64,000 bases of DNA, from assembly GCA_964036045.1 (NCBI GenBank), contig OZ038378.1, forward strand, positions 185,975,128 to 186,039,127. The letters run 5' to 3'. Position 1 is the stretch's first letter; each line of letters begins with the position of its first letter. This DNA comes from Eutreptiella sp. 'Long Island Sound 2002' (lineage: Eukaryota; Euglenozoa; Euglenophyceae; Eutreptiales; Eutreptiaceae). The notes under the pieces are model-generated. The model searched no databases, was not told the origin of the DNA, and saw nothing but the letters and a program-made list of their open reading frames with translations. Both the position numbers and the translations under genes were made by a program. Below, piece by piece: positions 23,046 to 34,287 of this stretch.

Positions 23046-23451
23046 TTTTACCGCAATTTTCTGCAATTTTACCGCAATTTTTTCAGGCTTGGGGGACCGC
23101 AATCCCCCCCCCCCCAAAGACATGTACCGCAATTTTTACCGCAATTAACCGCAATTTACCGCAATTCTGCTGCAATTTTTTCAGCCTTGGGGGACCGCAA
23201 TCCCCCCCCCCCCTCCCAGCTGCAACATGCGAATCCCCATATTTGCCACCATTGTATTCCACAGGACATATGGCAATGAAAGGGCTGTGAGAACTTTGGC
23301 CCATTTTCTATCACAAAAATTTTGGCCTCCCTGGCACGCCGTGTGTGGGCAATTGCAATCATCAATTCCATTGGGATGAGGTCCTTGGAGTGGGGTGGAT
23401 TGTTGTTGCATGCAAACCGGCTAGGCCACCACGGCCCTGCTTGCGAAAAGG

Positions 23452-23662
23452 TTGTAGTACAATACACACACATTTGTAGACAAGGTTCACAAGAACTGGA
23501 TGTTCTACTCCACTTGGATCTTGGACAAAGTTGAAGAATTCATGGTTGCTGAAAGATTTCGTGACACAGGGTGGGGTAAACGTGCATGGGATCAGTCCAT
23601 TGGGCGGGTGGTGCAACACATGCAAATGGATAGAAGTCTTGATGGTAAACTATGCATCTTGT
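23452..23662 (+). CDS. Unrecognised coding fragment
   Basis: After a TTGTAG that could be a splice acceptor, the frame stays open to a TAA at about 23662 and reads, in pieces, HTFVDKVHKNWMFYSTWILD, then VAERFRDTGWGKRAWDQSIG and RVVQHMQMDRSLDGKL. Composition is protein-like; no family is recognised. It lies in mobile-element debris and may be another transposon exon. Confidence 0.28.
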
Positions 23663-24050
23663 AAAATGCTTGCCAAGGCAAAATATGCATTGATTGGAAA
23701 AAGTATTTTTTGGGGAATTGTCGCTGACACCCTTGTTGCACCACGAACAATTTTGAGTAGCTGTATGGCCTCCTCCCGAGTATCACCAACCCAATCCCAA
23801 TCTGCAACCAAAAGAGGAAAGCGGCTTTGAAACACGTTATGTATCATGATTGCAGAAAAGATTGTCTGATTGCAGGACACCCAGATACCACGGCAACGTC
23901 TCACAATAGAAGGTAGCGTGGAGTCTCACACTTGCAGTACCTCGCATTGCCTATTTTATACACAATAGCAAAGGTGCCGTTGCTGTGTACCTTCACAATT
24001 TCAGAAGGTTTCCCCCCCCTGAACCCCCCCCCCCCCTTGTAATAGCTACA

Positions 24051-24097
24051 CCCTTGTCCAAGCTACAGTAGCCGTAGGGACCGTACTAATTTGGGAC
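24051..24097. repeat. ~48-bp direct repeat, left copy
   Basis: CCCTTGTCCAAGCTA ... GTAGGGACCGTACTAATTTG recurs at 26677-26724 in the same orientation with few differences. The two copies bracket the broken pogo-like transposase. Confidence 0.85.
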
Positions 24098-24686
24098 CCA
24101 ATTTAATTCGGTACCAAATGTAGTGCAGCCACATAAGACATGGGTTTGGTGACAAATTTGCCAATTACATAGAGTCATGGACACAATTGTTGAGTGTTTG
24201 CCCACTTGAACCCACATAGCTCTCATTTTGGGGATATTTGTGCACCATATTCCCCTTTCTTGCACTAGCTCATCATGCAATCTTCTCTTTTTCAACCCAG
24301 GCGTGCAATTATTTTCACATGTTCCACCGCCAAGTGTGTGGAAGCCACAATGAGGGGACCATCAGAGAAGGGGGAGCTGTTTGCAATGTTGGAGTACATG
24401 AAGGGTGGGCAGGTGGTCACACACCCCTGTGCCCCCCTTCACACAATTGAGTTCTTCATGCGATGCCCATCCCCATCCCGGGAGCCAAGCTCACCGCCGC
24501 CGCCTTCCCCCTTTGGTGAAGTTCCTCGTGAACCAGGGGTGGTTGCCCAACCTTGTCCAAAGCCAAGGCACGCACGAAGGTCCCCCCAAGGGCCGTTGCA
24601 GCGGGGCAGCTCACAATGAAGTACTTCTTCATTCGCCCCCGCTATAATGATGAGGATGATGTTGAGCCCCCATCCACAACTGGTGC

Positions 24687-26281
24687 ATGGAGGCCACTAG
24701 CACCTCCGCTTCTTCGGCTGTTTCCATGGACTGCACCAACGTGAAGTCCACACGGCGGCTCACAATGGCGGAGGTTGTAGTTGCCCCCATTCATTGTTAT
24801 CGAAGTGCGAGCGAGAAAGTGGAGATCATCAACTGCGCCAAGCAACATGGGCTACGTTGTGCAGCCAAAAATTATCACATGCTGTCACCCAAGAACATTG
24901 GGGAATGGGAGGAGCGAGAGGAGGAGTTCAAGACGTTGGCCCACATGAAGGGTGGGCACCGGAAGGCGCTCCACGTGGGGAAGCTCTCTCAGTATCATCA
25001 AATTCAGGGCACCCTTCGCCGATGGCTCATCCGCCGCCGGAAGCGCCAAATTTTGGTGATAAAGAAGATGATGATCAAGAAGGCCAAGGAACTGAGTGCT
25101 ACGTGAGATACTGAGATACTTTCACTCATGGCATCTCAGTTGGAGAATTGGTGGGCCGCGTTCCGCCGCAGGCGAAGGATTTCTGCACGGAGGGTGAGTT
25201 CTGACCACCGTCTGATGCATTCCACATGTCCTAAGCTTCCAGTTTCAGCACCTTTGGGCCCCTGCTGGTGCACCATGAAAAAACTTTTTAGTCCGATGCG
25301 TTTCAACCTTTGTTGTAGGTATCATGTTGTTTTGCATCGAGCCATTCAGACAAAGAAGGTGCATTGGTTGGCCAACGAGGACGAGACTCAAGTATCGTTG
25401 GTGCCGCTTTCGGGCAAGTGTTTGGACGACAAGTCCGCCAACCGGGTTGTGGTACGCATTAACGGCCGCCATAAGAATTATATCACCGTCTTCTTGCACT
25501 TTGCTGTCCAATTGGAACATGGGACTGACGAGGAAGGCGGCCCATGTATCAAATTTGGACGGGTGGTGAAGCTAAAACCGGTGTTGATTTGGGTTCACCC
25601 AAGGTTAAATCAAAAAGGAGGTCACCGCCTTGAACTGCAAGATGCGGTGCATGGTCCAAATGGTCACCAAAAAAGGTAACACCAATGAGGCAGCTATGCT
25701 ATTTATTGTTAAGGAGACTTCGCGAGATGCCCTTCCTTTGCAAGAGGGTGAGCAATGTGTTTTTACGGTTGATGGGCCCCTTGCCCACATGCATGCATCC
25801 GTTGCCCTTGCTTTTAAGAACGCCAAGTTTTAGCTTTACATCGCTGCCCCGAACTGTACACCATACATTCAAGCATGTGATAAAAAAAATGGTCAATGGG
25901 GCATTCAAATCCTCTTTGGAGGAGAGCTATGGGGAGTGGGTGGAAGATAATTTGATGGGGAAAAAAAAGAACTGTTGGCTGGTCCCCATCCCTTCGCACG
26001 AGGAGACCACATAGGTTTTGGAGGCATTTAATGCAATCACCGAGGATGATATTATGGCGACATGCCGTGCGGCTTCCTTCCCCAAAGGGATGAAGTTGTC
26101 GGAGCTTGAGGATTTGAACTATTTTTGTAATTCTGATTCTGATTCAAGTTCTGATTCTGATTTTGATTTTGGGACGGACACCGATGAGGATGGTTGCATT
26201 TCTGAACTCTCTTCCTCAAGTGATGATTCTAGTAACTCCGATGATAATCCCAGTGAAGTTATTTGGGCTCAGGCTACCTGA
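24687..26281 (+). pseudogene. Pogo/Tigger-like (DDE_1) transposase, broken
   Basis: Recognisable domains occur in order but in three frames. Frame A (24687-25679) has a psq/Brinker-type helix-turn-helix (EIINCAKQHGLRCAAKNY ... SPKNIGEWEE), a CENP-B-like second domain (IKKAKELSA ... ENWWAAFRRRRRISARR) and the first catalytic Asp region (NEDETQVSL). Frame B (25630-25833) has FTVDGPLAHMHASVALAF, the second Asp region. Frame C (25833-26281) has SLPRTVHHTFKHVIKKM ... AFKSSLEESYGEWVED and an acidic Ser/Asp tail. In-frame stops occur at 25104 and 26012, with shifts between frames near 25640 and 25833. A donor-like AGG|GTGAGT at 25194 and an acceptor ending TTGTTGTAG at 25318 exist, but splicing them does not restore the frame. 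Best read as a decayed transposase. Confidence 0.75.
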
Positions 26282-26676
26282 GGTGTGCGGGGAATGGCCC
26301 ATGTCTTTGATGGGAAGTTGTACTTTACAAGAGACTACATGCAAGGCAATTCCATTTCTGAGAACTTGAAGTTGCCCGAGCCCAAACCAGCCCCTAAACC
26401 TTGGGTGAAGGCATCTTCAAAGGCATCTTCAAGTAGTGAGCGTGTGCAGTTGTTCCGATGGTGTATGGTCGCAAGAAGGGTTTCCAAGCTGAAGATTTGT
26501 GGGCTTCTCATGCCTCGTTGCTTGTGGGAACATGGGTGTGAACATGAAGTTTCATGTTTCAGACACTTTCCTGTGTTTGCATGCCTTTGGGAACGTGGGC
26601 GGAGGTTGAGGTGCACTCATACCACACGCTCACTCATGTGTGTGTTGGTAGTTGTATGTGTTGCACGCAAGCTATG

Positions 26677-26724
26677 CCCTTGTCCAAGCTAGGTAGTAGC
26701 GTAGGGACCGTATTAATTTGGGAC
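26677..26724. repeat. ~48-bp direct repeat, right copy
   Basis: Same orientation as 24051-24097. The pair could be remnants of a short dispersed repeat or terminal direct repeats of a 2.6-kb unit. Confidence 0.85.
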
Positions 26725-26743
26725 TTTTGCGCAGCTATTACAA

Positions 26744-27625
26744 TATCTCTCGGGGACATTCAGAACCTGCCAACTTTCTGGGTTTTGGCACTTTTCGGCA
26801 CTTTCTACAACTTTTGCTTCTGTGTGCAAACATGTCGTCACCTGGGGGGGGGGGGTGTATACTTTTTGAAATCTGCAAGAAAACGCCGTTTCACAAATGT
26901 ATGGGTTTGGGGGGGGAGGGGTTGACATTTTTCAGCGCAGCACAACACATGGGACGGTGCACACAAACACGGCACTGCACCGTTTATCCATTTTTATTCA
27001 GAATCACTGTCACTGTCAGCATTGCTTTTTTCAGGCAGGGCGGGGACCGTGCTTTCACTGGCACCCAACCCTCGTTAAGGGGCATGGCCCACAGGCCATC
27101 GGTTGTGAGGTCCACGTTTCGTTGTTTGATCAACCCCACCTTGCGCCAGGGAATCGCCTCACTGTATCCTGATTTCAGCCATACATAACCAGGATGGGGC
27201 TGCAGATTCACTGGGTCAGGTGGTAGGTACGGGGTTTTTTTGCCCGGCTACCAGGCTCATGCCGAGCAACCTGCACCCACCTTACACCCCCAGAGCGAGC
27301 CCTTTGCGCGTCAACGGCTTTTGTGGTGCATCCGGGGAAGCAACAGCCCGTGGCGTGAATTTGTATGAAGACATGGCAGTTGCCTGTTGACAAAAAGAGG
27401 CAGCAAACAACACAAGCATCGTCCGAAACGGACGAAAATATCAGACATGTCGTCAGTCCAGCATGCAGACCTGGGGTGTTCCAAATAGCCCTTTTCAAGG
27501 GCTTTCCGAATATACCCCACATACCCCTACCTCCGGAACACTCGGTTGGCACAAATGAGGCAACAATGGCACCGACCCCCGAAAACCCAGAAAGTTGGCA
27601 GGTTCGGTACCGTCCCCGAGAGATA
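26744..27625. mobile_element. 0.88-kb element with ~45-bp terminal inverted repeats
   Basis: The left end (26744-26788) reads TATCTCTCGGGGAC, then GAACCTGCCAACTTTCTGGG. The right end (27579-27625) is its reverse complement: CCCAGAAAGTTGGCAGGTTC, then GTCCCCGAGAGATA. Only a few positions between these blocks differ. The interior has no recognisable transposase, so a non-autonomous DNA transposon is likely. No target-site duplication is evident; a G run abuts the right end. Confidence 0.75.
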
Positions 27626-28030
27626 TGGGGGGGGGGGGGTATGATGCATCTACTAATGCCTGCTGTGTGCGCCATGCGGTGCGACTGGAGCACGCTCCTA
27701 TGATACCTTGCTTTTGGGCAGTCAAATGAGCAGCGTACCAGACCCAATGTCCATGGCATGAGTATGTATTCTCGTGCACTATCTGCTTGTTAGCTACCTA
27801 CACAACTGCTGTGCATTCTTGGGATTCAGACAAACCCGCCTCCCTTTGCGAAAGCAACGCCCTTGTCAGAGCAACAGCAGGTGTTGTTTCCGCAATTTTT
27901 GAACCATGGAACTTGGCGGTTCCTTTTTCTGGTTGTCCATGAAGACCAAGCTTGTTTTGTGATTTGGGGCAGGGGATGGTATTTTAGGGATACTGATTGC
28001 TGTTCTGCCACCCGCTGTACCGTTGTACCT

Positions 28031-28618
28031 ATGCTCAGGTCCCTCCTTCACAGCGCAAGTTGTAGCACCTTGGGGACCCTAGCATCCGACGCAGACGCGT
28101 TCTCCACAACAGCAGTTGCAAGTGCTGTGTGCCAAGCCGAGCCGGGGTTGGTGTGTACCATCACGGCCAACAACATCAGCATGATCAAGTCCCTGGCTGC
28201 ACCTCCTAAGATGGTTCACACTGTGCTGGCAGCGTGTTGCATCATCTTCAACCATGTTCCCAAAAGGGTGAAGGGCGCCAAGGCGGACACAGTCGTGGAC
28301 TGGGGCTCTTGCAAGGCATTCTTGAGCACTACTTCACCGCAGAAGTTTAAGAGGTTCAAAATCGCAGACTTCAACGGCGACTACCACGAGCTCCAAAGTC
28401 TCGTAAACTGCATCGACCTCGGGGTCGCCGCATCATCCGCATCCGCGCTTGTGCCCATCGCGAAGTGGGTCATTGCGGTGGCGGATATTCTGGAGGGCCA
28501 ACACTTGGAGTCCCCTCAATCTACACCTGTGAAACATTTACGGCCCAGCAAAGGGAAGCGATCAGGATCAGGCAAGGGGACCCCCGTAAATGCACCAAAG
28601 GCAAACCGAGACCGGTGA
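28031..28618 (+). CDS. Short protein consisting of a dynein heavy-chain stalk / microtubule-binding-like region
   Basis: A 195-residue intronless ORF from ATG 28031; the frame is open further upstream but without an ATG. Residues 53-62 (KSLAAPPKMV) match the dynein motif K-S-x-x-x-P-P-x-x-V at the end of stalk coiled coil 1; then VLAACCIIF, a D-W at 90-91, a region like the dynein F-x-x-L-x-x-F-D segment, and SSASALVPIAKWVIAVAD (135-152), matching the S-x-A-x-x-L-x-x-W-V-x-A motif of the distal stalk. In dynein heavy chains (over 4,000 residues) this is the microtubule-binding stalk between AAA4 and AAA5. Here it stands alone, followed by a basic Ser/Lys tail (160-195) and a stop. It may be a domesticated fragment, a retro-copied exon or a recently dead pseudogene. 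The intact frame argues for a real product, but no expression evidence exists. Confidence 0.6.
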   Translation: MLRSLLHSASCSTLGTLASDADAFSTTAVASAVCQAEPGLVCTITANNISMIKSLAAPPKMVHTVLAACCIIFNHVPKRVKGAKADTVVDWGSCKAFLSTTSPQKFKRFKIADFNGDYHELQSLVNCIDLGVAASSASALVPIAKWVIAVADILEGQHLESPQSTPVKHLRPSKGKRSGSGKGTPVNAPKANRDR

Positions 28619-31140
28619 TGTTGTATCCAACGGTTGCCAGTGACCCTTTTGTGGCAGTTTCCACCTTGCTCCTTCCCTGATTTCCTGCAAGCACAAGCCT
28701 GGGAACCATGGGTACTCAACCCCATCTTCCCCTGCTCCCTGCCTCACAACGACACCCCCTAAATGAGTGTCCGGACCACGCAGAATCCACTCTCTTTCAG
28801 AAGCGCCCGTAACCTCCCATCCTGCCCTTCCAAGTCGCCGGAGTCTTGTGACCAACCCTCATCTGTACGCTGAATTAATGGTTATGTTAACCGCTCAGTG
28901 CTGCAGGCAATGCACGCCCTTATGTGATTTCTGTGGGTGGAAGGGTTTGTTGCGCACGCTGTGTGTCTGTCCCCCTCGCATATCGATTCTTCACAATGAT
29001 CAGGCATGGGTCGTCAGCACACCTACCTCATGCTGTGTCTTGTCAATTTTTAAAAAGCCACATTGTGTGTGGCATTCGCATTTTTTTTCAACGACCGTTC
29101 CGCTGTGTATTGCACGTCTCCTCTGTGGATTCCAATCCCAGAAGCCTTTGCCTCTGCATTATTGCATTATGAAAGGGCTGTTGTTGCCAAGGAAGAGGAC
29201 CAGCCCCTGCCCCCCACTCTGAGATCCCCTTACCCCGCCCAAGTGTACTCCCCCGCTCTCTCAGAAGGGCTTGTTCTTGTTTATAGTACAAGCCCACACC
29301 CATTGGCCCCCGCATCGACACGATCAGTCTGTTCGATATTGTCGCTGTACAATATTTCACCCTGTGCCTTTGTTCTCCCGTATCATTCCTCTACCCCAAT
29401 CCCATAACTTTCTGGTCTTGACTTCTTTTCTGACGATTTCCTGAGGATTGTCGGGCGTTGAAGGGCCTTGGGTTATGAGGTTTCTCTGGTTGGAGATGAT
29501 CAAAAGCTGTGTCAATTTACTTTTTGCCCGAAAGGCATGGCACTCAGCATGGGGACTGAGTAGCGAACATTGTCCCTGAGCCATTTCAGTGTGTGGTTGT
29601 CACGTTGGCACTCTCAATCAGAGCTGGGCGCTCAATTAAATCTTGGTTTTGTCAACGTAACGTCCCCAGGTGCATAGGATGGTCGCGAGATAATTTAGAG
29701 GGATGTTGTGAAATATAGGAAAATATGGGGAATGAGAAATCGCCAAGTGGTCCTGGATCCTGAGGAGAGCTCTTGTGTTTGGGTACCATTCAAGGCGTGT
29801 GTGCTTTGTGTAAACCGTCAGCCGCTCACTCATATTTGGATCCCCTGGCTTCCTGACTGATTCGCATCATCCCCAATGGGCAATGCCCCTGGTCCTGACC
29901 TCAGTCTTGCACAAACCAATGGACATGGTACCAGTGATTTGAACGAGAGTGGACCCACACATGATTGCAGTGAACCTATTTGTGGGCAGCACGTGCATAG
30001 TGCAAGTGTCTGTCCAGGGAACCTCCTGTCAGACGAATAAAAGTTTAACGCTACGCCGCTTTTGTGCTATCTGTCCACTTGAGGGTGCATACCAAACAGC
30101 AACGAGGCACACCGTTGTCTCCTGCCATACGTCCACCAGCAAAAGGAGCAGGCCTGACGGGCTTGTTGAGGACCATGGGAGGCATGCACGCATCCCCTTC
30201 ACCTTTGCGTAGAAGCTGACCAGAGGTGCACAGCAAGGCCCAAAGGCCGTGAGTATGGGGGGGATTTCCAAAATTGGTCTTGTGCCACACTCTTTTTGCC
30301 TCTGTACGTGGATGTGGATGGTAACAATCCAATGGGCCACCATGTGAAAGCCTTTCCATGCATGGCCCTTCATGTAGGCTGTGTTCTTGGGTTTATACAT
30401 TTTGGAGCGTTTTCCAGAGAAATGTGTCGAAAGTGGTGCAGAGGGTGTGTGTAGGGCGAACATTCTCTCCAAGATTTTTCACATCTGTTCGTACTTGCTG
30501 GTGGGGTGCAGGTGCGCTCATGATTGAGGTCTCTGAGGGAGGTTCCCCTAAGGTTGGTGTGATCCACAAGTTGCATGGATACTTTTTTTTTTGGCGGGGG
30601 ATGAAGCTCTGGGCATAGGTGACTGGTGTCTGCTTCGCAGTTTTTGAGTGTTTGCAGAAACATAGTGTGGTATGAACATTTCTGTAGTTGCACATGTTGC
30701 AGTGCATCATATGCCTTATCTCAGAAAGTAAACGGGTAGATAGTGTAGTGGACTTTTATCTTGGTCCAATTTGCTCTAGGCGCTGTAAGCACAAGCATCA
30801 GACCTTCCGCATAGATATTGATGTGTGGGTGTTTCACAAATGTGTTCAATGTAAACTAAATTATGCAGCGAGCAAGCTGATGATACACCACTTGGTTGGG
30901 GAACACTTGTTATTGCGACAAGGGCAGTAGGGCTTTCAACTGGGGAGGGGGGGGGGGTTCAATAGAGCCCCCCAAAACCTCAATTGACAGGACCACTAAT
31001 CAGTTATTATGAACTCTGGCGCCAAAGGCGCCGAAGGTTTTTTGAGTATTAGAAATGGTCAAAATTTTTCGACAAATATGTGGCAAATGATGACTTTTCT
31101 GAACCCCCTTGACGCGCTGATTCCAAAAATCCCATTTGGA
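28619..31140. other. No supported gene
   Basis: An open frame at 29063-29407 has plausible composition but no ATG context or domain that I can defend. G runs occur near 30951. A GGCGCCAAAGGCGCC palindrome lies near 31019, with a relative near 20252. Confidence 0.4.
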
Positions 31141-31151
31141 CACGTGGTTAT

Positions 31152-31260
31152 AGCCGTGCGCAAGGGTTGGGCCTTGCCGTGCGCAACCGCGCACCATCTT
31201 CACAGCCAGCTGTGCGCAACCGTGCGCTACCCCTGCATCTAGCCGTGCGCAACCGTGCGC
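31152..31260. repeat. GTGCGCAACCGTGCGC short repeats
   Basis: CCGTGCGCAA and TGCGCAACCGTGCGC recur at least four times in about 110 bp. The element TGCGCA is itself palindromic. Confidence 0.7.
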
Positions 31261-32040
31261 CCATTTTTTTTTGATTGACCGGAAAGCCCTTTAAGTGCCG
31301 GCTGCGTCCGATGATGGTGTTTATTGGTACAACACTAGAGGGGTGGGGGTTCTTTGTCGTCTTCTCCTAGCCAACAAAAGATGTTGCAGAAAACGAACCT
31401 AGAAGCAGACCCAAGCTCCATCAAGGGCCCCACTTCAGAGAGGTAAGCGTGCCGCACCAAGTGGATATATTTCAACCGCAAATGTAGTATGAGAACCCTA
31501 CATCCGCCCGGAGAGGCGTGTAGCCTACAAGAAAGCCCCGGTTCCCTCCACAGCTTAACCACTCGGTATGTTTGGGTTCTTCGTCTTCTTCACCACTTTG
31601 TCAACAGCTCGAGGAATAAGGTAGTCTGAGTGCCTACCCAGGGCTTGACCCTCAAAATTCTGCCCAACCCACACTCTAGCCCAGTGCCTGACCACTTTCT
31701 ACCCAGCCTAGACCCCTCCCCAAAGTTAGATCGCCCCGCCCACTCCCTAGCCCAGTGCCAGGGTGAAACTGCTTAAATTTTGACTTTTCTCCTGGCTTTT
31801 TTTTTGTGATGGAAGTTGAAATTCTTTCCGGTCTTTCTTTTATCCTCGTTAAACTATTGGGGGCGGACATCGACGTTGACGTTGTGGATGCTAGCCGGTA
31901 TGGATGCCAGTTGAGCGTAAGGTGCCCGGTGCTTGATAACATTGCCATCTTGTTTTTGCGAGGCTTGTCTATCTAGCAACAGCAGCAGCAACACCTATGA
32001 TGTTACTTGCAGTAGCAACAACAACCCTAATGTTGGCTAG
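31261..32040. other. Upstream region of the spliced gene at 32041; no exon confirmed
   Basis: An open plus-strand frame from about 31808 to 31977 has a protein-like hydrophobic pattern and may be an upstream exon. I cannot connect it to the exon at 32041 with confidence. CAG-rich repeats lie at 31978-32000. Confidence 0.3.
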
Positions 32041-32675
32041 CCATCTACGAAGTCAAGTGCGGCGCAAGAGTCCAACCCCTCTACTCCCTCTACACCTTCT
32101 CGGGTGAACACATCGAAGCCAAGCAGGGCCCAAAAGAGGAAGCAAATGGAGAACGTATCATCATCTTCGCGGACCCCAAAACCAAAGAAATCCAATTCAG
32201 CTGAGGTATCCGTTTGTGTTTTTTGCTAGTTTGGCATTGTGCAGCACATTTAAGAGTGTTCACTTGTTTTGCCATTTCTTCCGTTGCAGCCTTTTTGTGT
32301 GCGTTTGGGTATTTGTGGAAGTTTGGAGTTGCCTAGCCATTGGTAGTGTGGTATGCTTGCCACAAAGGAGTAGACACTCAGACCCTCGGCTGAGGCATGT
32401 CGCCACATGTCAGTCCGCAAATGATTGTACCCAGGGATAGAGGCCGATCCCATCCCTTGGACAAAAACCCTTTCATTTTCCTCTTTGGCCAGGGGTGTGG
32501 GTTGGGCCGAAAGTAGATGAGGATTTTGCACTGGGTGCTATTTTGTGCTAGTTCTGTATCCTTGTGTTTGCAGACACCTCCGCTGTCTATTGGCTCAAGT
32601 TTGTCATCCAGAGATAAGGGAAGTACAGCATCTGCACCCAGAAACCAAAGCCCATTTGGGCGTGGAATGCTGTGA
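32041..32675 (+). CDS. Last two exons of a small Ser/Pro/Lys-rich gene; function unknown
   Basis: Exon 32041-32205 follows an acceptor (GGCTAG) and ends at a donor CTGAG|GTATCC; the intron is 32206-32573 (368 bp, ending TTTGCAG); the final exon is 32574-32675 with TGA at 32673. Both junctions are phase 0 and the joined frame stays open for 88 codons. The product is Ser/Thr/Pro/Lys-rich and disordered (for example SKPSRAQKRKQMEN, SRTPKPKKSNSAE, SSLSSRDKGS), ending SAPRNQSPFGRGML. The 5' exons are not identified. From 32625 the last exon is shared with a dispersed repeat that also occurs, with the same terminal peptide, in every unit of the 1,082-bp array. This is either a gene whose 3' end was captured or the terminal ORF of a mobile element. 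Confidence 0.45.
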
Positions 32676-33468
32676 ATTGTGAGCCAGTGGTGGCATGCGG
32701 TTCAGAAATGGGTACGCACTTTTATGCTGTTCGGCAATTTGCTGTGTGGCACAACTGATTGCCCACTTGCACCTGGCCTGGCTGTGCACAATTTTGCCCA
32801 TAATTTCATGCTCAAGTTTTGCTCGTTCCAAATATCTTCAGATGGCGGTCAACATGGACGGACCAAGGTGCACACAGGGAGGGATGCTGGTTCTGTATTT
32901 GTTTTGGCATTTCCAAAATCCACGGCATTTTAGCCCTTCTCCACAAAGGAGGTGTCTTGTGCATCATTTGCACAGTGGCCCGACGCCATCAAATGGGTTA
33001 CATCATCTTCACGTAATGTAGTGTGTACTGCAACAGCGCGTTCTGCAAGTGCTCAGCCATCTGCCCCGGTCTTGTTGGCATTCTTTACTGTTTTTTGCTT
33101 TGTGCCTTGTTTTGCAGGATTCGCTCGGGAATGTGGATGATTCGTCCGGTGGGGTGCCCCTAGGAATTGCATTTCTGCCTCCCCTCCCCACCCCTGGCTT
33201 TGTGTTCTTTTAGTTTTACCAAAATCTCACTTTTTACCTGGCCATCTAAAAAAAAAGATTCTGCTGTTTTGATGTTTATAAACATGCGAATGAATTTTTT
33301 TTTAGATTTTGGATTTCGTTGGAATCTTATTTTTTAGTAGAGAATCTTTTTTTTTTAGATGCGAAATCTTTTTTTTTAGATGTTTTTGCTCATTTTTTTT
33401 AGCTGTTTATGCTCATTTTTTGGCTGTTTTGAATTAGATTTTAGCAGCTTTCTTAAATTTTAGCGCAT
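32625..33468. repeat. Dispersed repeat R, copy A
   Basis: About 0.84 kb closely similar to 63177-63866. It starts within the last exon of the gene at 32041 (ACAGCATCTGCACCCAG), passes the stop codon and runs into A/T-rich DNA with many TTTTTTTTAGATG motifs. Copy B lacks about 155 bp present here (roughly 32895-33050). The first ~190 bp are also part of the 1,082-bp tandem unit. Confidence 0.9.
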
Positions 33469-34287
33469 GCTTTACATCGTTTACTGAGCCACACACCACA
33501 TGACATTTCTCTAAGCAAACAATGAGTCACGTGTATTGCACACCACATGCCCTGTTCGGACAGTCATGTCCGGTTTTGTCCGCGCCAGTGGCTTCAGAAG
33601 TATGCAGTGTGGCACGGGCTCCGGTACGCCTCTTGGCATATACCACATGACGACGGCCACACTGATTGGTGTGCTGACTGGTCCATCTGGGCGGAGTAGC
33701 CCCCCACACCAAGGGGGGCGGGGGGAGGGGGTCGGGACTGTGATGTTGTGCTGGTTTCGTTCTACTAAAGAGACGCCAATGTCTGATTTGTTTCATGTAA
33801 GTGACACTTCCCAGCGTTTTCATGGCATGGCTGGCCCAGTCTGAGCGGGCATCCACTATGCATATGCTGCAAGTCCGCAGTGTCGCTGTTCTCCACAGAC
33901 ATTGGCGAAAGGCGCCTAGGACCGGACATTCCGGTTCGTGATCAGCCTTGATCCCTTTTGGGCTGTGCATGCTGTTGCTTGCGTAATCTCCCAGAGCGCA
34001 ATTACCACTTGACACACACACGTGTCACCGCACGGGGGGGGGGCTGGAAAGCACCGGATAGTGGGGGGGGGATAGGTGGGTCAGGGGGGGGTTTCCTGTG
34101 AAGAATTTGGTGTGGACAACGGCGGGGGGGGGGTGATTTAGGCATAGTTTCTCCCAATTTCCTCTGGGCATTAGACCCCTAGACCCACCTCCAGTAGACA
34201 AGAGGAAGGAGGACAGACCGCACACACAACATCCCTTATCAGACATCAGACATCAGACTGTCGCCGTACGCACAGGCACTGACCGAC
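33469..34287. other. No gene seen; upstream of the four-exon gene
   Basis: G runs near 34036, 34072 and 34130. ACATCAG trinucleotide-like repeats lie just upstream (34243-34256). The frame into the ATG at 34288 is open back to 34180, so a further 5' exon or an upstream start cannot be excluded. Confidence 0.4.

Larger units (their letters stand above)
22079..23215. repeat. Clusters of ACCGCAATTTT repeats bordered by G/C runs
   Basis: Four clusters (about 22079-22142, 22414-22462, 23038-23104 and 23105-23215) contain degenerate ACCGCAATTTT or ACCACAATTTT units ending in TTTTTTCAG. The first two begin with a G run plus ATTGCGGTCC or ATTGAGGTCC; the last two end with the inverse, GGACCGCAATCCCC plus a C run. 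They behave like small mobile repeats, one of them lying inside hAT transposase sequence. Confidence 0.65.

Noticed and set aside
25194-25318. Intron in the pogo-like transposase
   Set aside because: Donor and acceptor look good, but removal (125 bp) shifts the frame away from the NEDET catalytic region; decay explains the breaks more simply.
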